Part shown: piece by piece, positions 60,696 through 64,000 of the stretch | Layout of the letters: each line of letters starts with the position of its first letter | Numbering within the stretch: the first letter of the stretch is position 1 | Assembly: GCA_019187185.1 (NCBI GenBank) | Contig: JABAQU010000017.1 | Location: 21,580 to 85,579, forward strand | DNA from: Steroidobacteraceae bacterium | GTDB lineage: Bacteria; Pseudomonadota; Gammaproteobacteria; Steroidobacterales; Steroidobacteraceae | DNA length: 64,000 nt | Reading direction: 5' to 3' | Notes under the pieces: generated by a model | Databases searched by the model: none | Seen by the model: only the letters and a program-made list of their open reading frames with translations | What the model was told of the DNA's origin: nothing | Translations under genes and position numbers: made by a program

Positions 60696-61064
60696 TCAGC
60701 GGCGCAGCGTCTCGACGCGCAGGCTCGACCCGATGAACCACGAGCCGAGCCAGGACACGATGCTGACGATGAGCGCACCGAGCACCGCGGGCCAGAAGCC
60801 CGCGATCGTGAACCGCGGCAGGATCCATGCGACGAGGCTCACCATGCCGGCGTTCACCACCAGCAGGAAAAGGCCGAGCGTCACGATCGTGATCGGAAAC
60901 GTGAGCACGACGGCGATCGGCCGCACGACCGCATTGACGACGCCGAGCAGCGCGGCGGCGATCAGCAGCGTGGCGGTGGAACTGATGGCGAAACCGTCGA
61001 CCCAGCGCGACGCGAGCCACAGTCCGCCGGCTGCGATCAGCGCACGCAGGATGAAACCGCTCAT
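60696..61064 (-). CDS. YvlD-type small membrane protein (phage holin family IV/DUF360)
   Basis: A 122-residue protein of four helices (LRALIAAGGLWLASRWVDGF, LLIAAALLGVVNAVVRPIAV, LTFPITIVTLGLFLLVVNAG, AVLGALIVSIVSWLGSWFIG), the YvlD/mycobacterial 4 TM superfamily form; annotated as phage holin family although no phage genes surround it. It begins in the stop of the SRPBCC gene (ATGA). Confidence 0.87.
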   Translation of the reverse strand: MSGFILRALIAAGGLWLASRWVDGFAISSTATLLIAAALLGVVNAVVRPIAVVLTFPITIVTLGLFLLVVNAGMVSLVAWILPRFTIAGFWPAVLGALIVSIVSWLGSWFIGSSLRVETLRR

Positions 61065-61507
61065 TTCGCCTCCTTGTCCATGTGCTTCTCGAGGTAGACC
61101 TTGAGCCGCGCGAGCGCACGCTCCCAGCCGGCCCGCAGGCGCAGGAAATAAGTGTCCCACGCCGGGTCGTCCGGGAAGCCCGAGCCGAGCAGGCGCACGA
61201 TGCTGCCCTCGCCGTCGGCCTCGAGCAGGAAATCGTCGATCAGCGTGGCTCCCGTGCCCGGCAGCCCGTCGTGCTCCATGTGGATCAGCCGCAGGCGGCG
61301 TCTCGCGTCGAACACGTCGATATGGGCGTCGATCGTGCTCACGCGATCGACACTCGCGCGAAAGCTGCCGCCCTGCCGCGGCTTGATGCCGGCCCCCGGC
61401 GCGCACCAGCGCGCGAGCGCCTTCGGCTCGACGAACGCCCGCCAGACGCGCCCCGTGTCGGCCGCGATGTCGATGCGATGCGCATAGCCGCGCAACTTGC
61501 CGCTCAT
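61061..61507 (-). CDS. SRPBCC/AHSA1-domain protein
   Basis: A 148-residue START-like domain protein: RIDIAADTGRVWRAFVEPKALARW is the standard opening, followed by GGSFRASVDRV, and WERALARLKVYLEKHM closes with the C-terminal helix. These proteins bind hydrophobic ligands or act as chaperones. The tail overlaps the YvlD-type start by four bases. Divergent from the MAPEG gene over 56 bases. Confidence 0.87.
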   Translation of the reverse strand: MSGKLRGYAHRIDIAADTGRVWRAFVEPKALARWCAPGAGIKPRQGGSFRASVDRVSTIDAHIDVFDARRRLRLIHMEHDGLPGTGATLIDDFLLEADGEGSIVRLLGSGFPDDPAWDTYFLRLRAGWERALARLKVYLEKHMDKEAK

Positions 61508-61563
61508 GTGCGCTATTGTGCCATCCCGGACGGCGCGCTGGCGCGCGCGGCAGGGGGACACTG

Positions 61564-61947
61564 ATGGCCTTCGTACATCTCGTGATCGTGGTCGCGCTCG
61601 CCCAGTACCTCGCATTCGGCATGGCCGTGGCGCGCGCGCGTGTCCGCCACGGCATCCACGCGCCGGCCATCACGGGTCACGCCGACTTCGAGCGCTGCTA
61701 CCGCGTGCAGATGAACACGCTCGAGCTGCTCATCGCGCTCGTGCCCGGCATGCTGATCTTTGCGCTGTACGTCGACCCGTTGTGGTCGGCGGCGCTCGGC
61801 TGCGTCTACGTGATCGGCCGCCTCGTCTATTACGTCGGCTACACGCGCGCCGCGGAGCGGCGGCACATCGGCTTCGGGTTGTCGATGATGCCGATCCTCT
61901 TCCTGCTGCTCGGCGGCTTCATCGGCGCGCTGCGCGCTCTTTTCTAG
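61564..61947 (+). CDS. MAPEG-family membrane protein
   Basis: A 127-residue, four-helix membrane protein of the eicosanoid and glutathione metabolism (MAPEG) family: FERCYRVQMNTLELLIAL matches the conserved ExxxRVxxNxxE glutathione-site motif, followed by GRLVYYVGY. Bacterial members may be glutathione transferases. It converges on the DedA gene with a 29-base overlap. Confidence 0.88.
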   Translation: MAFVHLVIVVALAQYLAFGMAVARARVRHGIHAPAITGHADFERCYRVQMNTLELLIALVPGMLIFALYVDPLWSAALGCVYVIGRLVYYVGYTRAAERRHIGFGLSMMPILFLLLGGFIGALRALF

Positions 61948-62575
61948 CGCGCCACATCATCAATCCCATCGGCAGCACGGACACGACGATGATGAGCACC
62001 GTGACGAGGCCGAAATTGCGCTTGATCCACGGCAGGTTGCCGAAGAGATAGCCCGCGACGACGAACAGCACGACCCAGCCCGCACCGCCCGCGACGTTGT
62101 AGGCCTGGAAGCGCGCGTAGGGCATGCGGCCCACGCCCGCGACGAAGGGCGCGAACGTACGCACGATCGGCACGAAGCGCGACAGCACGATCGTCATCGG
62201 CCCGTAACGGCTGAAATAGTCCTCCGTCTCGCGCAGGTACTCGACCTTCAGGTACCGGTAGCGGCCGCTGAAGGCGGGCGGTCCGATGCGCCGGCCGATC
62301 GCATAGTTCACGGTGTTGCCGAGGATCGCCGCGGCTGCGAGCGAGGCGATCAGCGCCTGCAGCGTCAGGGTGCCGCTCGTGTCGACCGCGGCGAGCGCGC
62401 CGAGCGCGAACAACAGCGAGTCGCCCGGCAGGAACGGCGTGACGACGAAGCCCGTCTCGGCGAAGACGACGAGGCAGACGATCGCGTAGATCCACACATC
62501 GAAGCGCACCAGCAGCTCGACCAGGTGGCGGTCGAGATGCAGCACGAGGTCGATCAGCGACTGCAGGAATTCCAA
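61919..62575 (-). CDS. DedA-family membrane protein
   Basis: A 218-residue inner-membrane protein of the DedA/SNARE-associated (VTT) family, which includes lipid-carrier flippases. Conserved segments are FAETGFVVTPFLPGDSLLFA, NTVNYAIGRRIG and the functional arginine cluster in RFVPIVRTFAPFVAGVGRM. Five or six helices. It follows the protease gene after 19 bases on the same strand. Confidence 0.92.
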   Translation of the reverse strand: MEFLQSLIDLVLHLDRHLVELLVRFDVWIYAIVCLVVFAETGFVVTPFLPGDSLLFALGALAAVDTSGTLTLQALIASLAAAAILGNTVNYAIGRRIGPPAFSGRYRYLKVEYLRETEDYFSRYGPMTIVLSRFVPIVRTFAPFVAGVGRMPYARFQAYNVAGGAGWVVLFVVAGYLFGNLPWIKRNFGLVTVLIIVVSVLPMGLMMWRARKERAARR

Positions 62576-62594
62576 CGGTCGGGGCGCCGTGCGA

Positions 62595-63812
62595 TCAGGG
62601 CGACGCGCGCGCGAGGCGGCTGCGCGACTTCAGCGCATCGAGCGCGATGCGCACTTCGCGGTCCCGCGCCGCAGCGGCGGTGTCGGGCGCCGTCTCCTCG
62701 CCGTCGATCGCGATGTCGGGCGTGATGCCCTTGTCCTGGATCGAGGCTCCCGAGGGCGTGAAGTAGCGGGACGTCGTGAGCTTCACCGCGCGCCCGCCCG
62801 ACAGCGGCATCACGGTCTGCACGGAGCCCTTGCCGTAGGTCGTGCGCCCGGCGAGCACCGCGCGCTTGTGGTCCTTGAGCGCGCCCGCGAGGATCTCCGC
62901 GGCCGAGGCCGACGCGCCGTTCACCAGCACGACCATGTCGGCGCCGGCGAGATCGTCACCGGGGGAGGCTTCCATGCGGAAGCGCGAATCCGGCGTGCGC
63001 CCCTCGGCGGTCACGATGAGGCCCGACTCGAGGAACGCGTCGGACACTTCGACGGCCGCCTCGAGCACGCCGCCCGGGTTGTTGCGCAGGTCGAGCACGA
63101 GCCCCGCGAGCGCGCCGTGGGAGCCGCGCTCGAGATCGGCGATCGCAGCGTGCACATCGTGTGCGGTGGTCTCGCTGAAGTTGGTGATGCGCAGGTAGCC
63201 GTAGCCCGGCTCGAGCATCGCGTGCTCGACGCTGTGCACGGCGACCTGGGCGCGCTGCAGCGGCACGTCGATCGGTGCCGGCGCGCCGGCGCGGGCCAGG
63301 GTGAGCGTGACGCGGCTACCCGCCGGTCCGCGCATGCGCTCGATCGCATGGTCGACATCAAGGCCGATCTTCTCGCCGTCGATCGCGACGATCATGTCGC
63401 CCGCACGAATGCCGGCGCGAAAGGCCGGTGAACCCTCGATCGGCCGCAGTACCTTGATGCCGGTCGGCTCGGCGGCGATCTCGATGCCGACCCCCGGGTA
63501 GGAACCGGTCGTGCTCGCCCGGATCTCCTCGTATTCCTCGGCATCGAGGAAGGCGGAGTGCGGATCGAGGGCGCTCACCATGCCGCGGATCGCGTTGTCC
63601 ATCAGTGCGTGGTCGTCGACGCCATCGACATAGTCGCGCTTGACGCGCTCGAGGACCTCGGCGAGCAGGCGCGCGTCCTCCCACGGCAGCACCGAATCGG
63701 CCGCCGCAGGCTGATCGCGCAGGTCGGCGAGCACGCTGCCGGTCATCGACGCCGAGAAACCGAGGACGGCCCCGGCCGCGAGCGCCAGCATCGTGCGGGA
63801 ACGGACACGCAT
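62595..63812 (-). CDS. CtpA/Prc-family C-terminal processing serine protease (S41)
   Basis: Periplasmic PDZ protease of 405 residues. Signal peptide MRVRSRTMLALAAGAVLGFS is followed by the cap domain, a PDZ domain (GVGIEIAAEPTGIKVLRPIE, FRAGIRAGDMIVAIDGEKIG) and the catalytic core, where the Ser is in NGASASAAEILAGAL and the Lys in TTYGKGSVQT. It ends in a short helical tail. Such proteases trim or degrade envelope proteins marked at the C-terminus. The start at 63812 is set by the signal; a longer frame exists upstream. Confidence 0.93.
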   Translation of the reverse strand: MRVRSRTMLALAAGAVLGFSASMTGSVLADLRDQPAAADSVLPWEDARLLAEVLERVKRDYVDGVDDHALMDNAIRGMVSALDPHSAFLDAEEYEEIRASTTGSYPGVGIEIAAEPTGIKVLRPIEGSPAFRAGIRAGDMIVAIDGEKIGLDVDHAIERMRGPAGSRVTLTLARAGAPAPIDVPLQRAQVAVHSVEHAMLEPGYGYLRITNFSETTAHDVHAAIADLERGSHGALAGLVLDLRNNPGGVLEAAVEVSDAFLESGLIVTAEGRTPDSRFRMEASPGDDLAGADMVVLVNGASASAAEILAGALKDHKRAVLAGRTTYGKGSVQTVMPLSGGRAVKLTTSRYFTPSGASIQDKGITPDIAIDGEETAPDTAAAARDREVRIALDALKSRSRLARASP

Positions 63813-64000
63813 CCGCCGATTACTACACAGCCCGGAGGCGGCGGCAAGTTTCGCGCGCCGGGCCAAGGCAAACCCCTAGGGAAGCTCTGCGCAGGCTATT
63901 CGCTGCACGGGAGCGATGATGGTGAATGGTTCGGCGATCACGGACTCGGGCGCTCCAATGGGCGGAAGTAACATTCGGCGGCACTTTTCGCGCCGCTCGA
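63813..64000. other. Right-edge intergenic region
   Basis: Upstream of the protease gene. No convincing gene or promoter is visible; a short frame open on the minus strand from the window edge, ending with PRPLERPSP-like codons and TGA near 63938, could be the tail of a neighbouring gene but cannot be supported. Confidence 0.3.

Noticed and set aside
60696..61064. Phage remnant suggested by the holin-type label
   Set aside because: YvlD-type proteins often receive that label and no phage genes are nearby.

Overview
The window looks like a contiguous piece of a high-GC gammaproteobacterial chromosome. The pointers are the atpIBEFHAGDC operon with parA/parB and rsmG upstream and glmU/glmS downstream, a yqjD-yqjE-yqjK-type membrane cluster, and a tatABC operon. 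A lineage near Steroidobacterales/Nevskiales is my guess, not something the sequence proves. No rRNA, tRNA, CRISPR array, insertion sequence or prophage was recognised. The DNA is densely coding, with many 1-4 base ATGA/GTGA overlaps and no gene-free stretch above 300 bases.

Bases 1-16193: a truncated exported NAD(P)-binding protein; an IorA/IorB-type molybdenum hydroxylase; a secreted M20 amidohydrolase; a GT4 glycosyltransferase. Then comes a tight seven-gene minus-strand run (11289 down to 5452) of a PurD-like ATP-grasp protein, a SAM methyltransferase, two unknown proteins, a YdcZ-type transporter, a His-rich COG0523/CobW GTPase and a WD40 protein. A PEBP-family protein, an FAD monooxygenase, a large secreted TPR protein and a VapBC-like toxin-antitoxin pair follow.

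Bases 16293-28600: rimO; a minus-strand chain of glmS, a LysM protein, a lipoprotein and the three yqj-like membrane proteins; a tryptophanase-type lyase; then the molybdate transporter genes modB-modC and modA, with a ClC chloride channel gene between modC and modA; and glmU.

Bases 28797-44845: an exported EF-hand protein, then a long minus-strand block holding the complete F-type ATP synthase (a good sigma70-like promoter lies ahead of atpI), parB, parA, an exported zinc-peptidase-like protein, rsmG, and propionate genes prpD, prpC and an acuI-like reductase, plus an MBL-fold hydrolase. The propionate genes stand where mnmG would often be.

Bases 44877-64000: an S9 peptidase, a dihaem cytochrome c, dtd, tatABC, and a DUF1800/DUF1501 pair whose second member carries a twin-arginine signal. 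A peptide-use module follows: a POT-family transporter, an M2 (ACE-like) dipeptidyl carboxypeptidase, an MgtC protein and an OPT transporter. The end holds small enzymes and membrane proteins (thioesterase, GFA, EamA, YvlD, SRPBCC, MAPEG, DedA) and a CtpA-type protease.

Taken together this is a core chromosomal region of an aerobic heterotroph equipped to use peptides, propionate and aromatic or N-heterocyclic compounds. The least understood parts are the DUF1800/DUF1501 pair next to tatABC, the PurD-like operon, and the peptidase gene between rsmG and parA.
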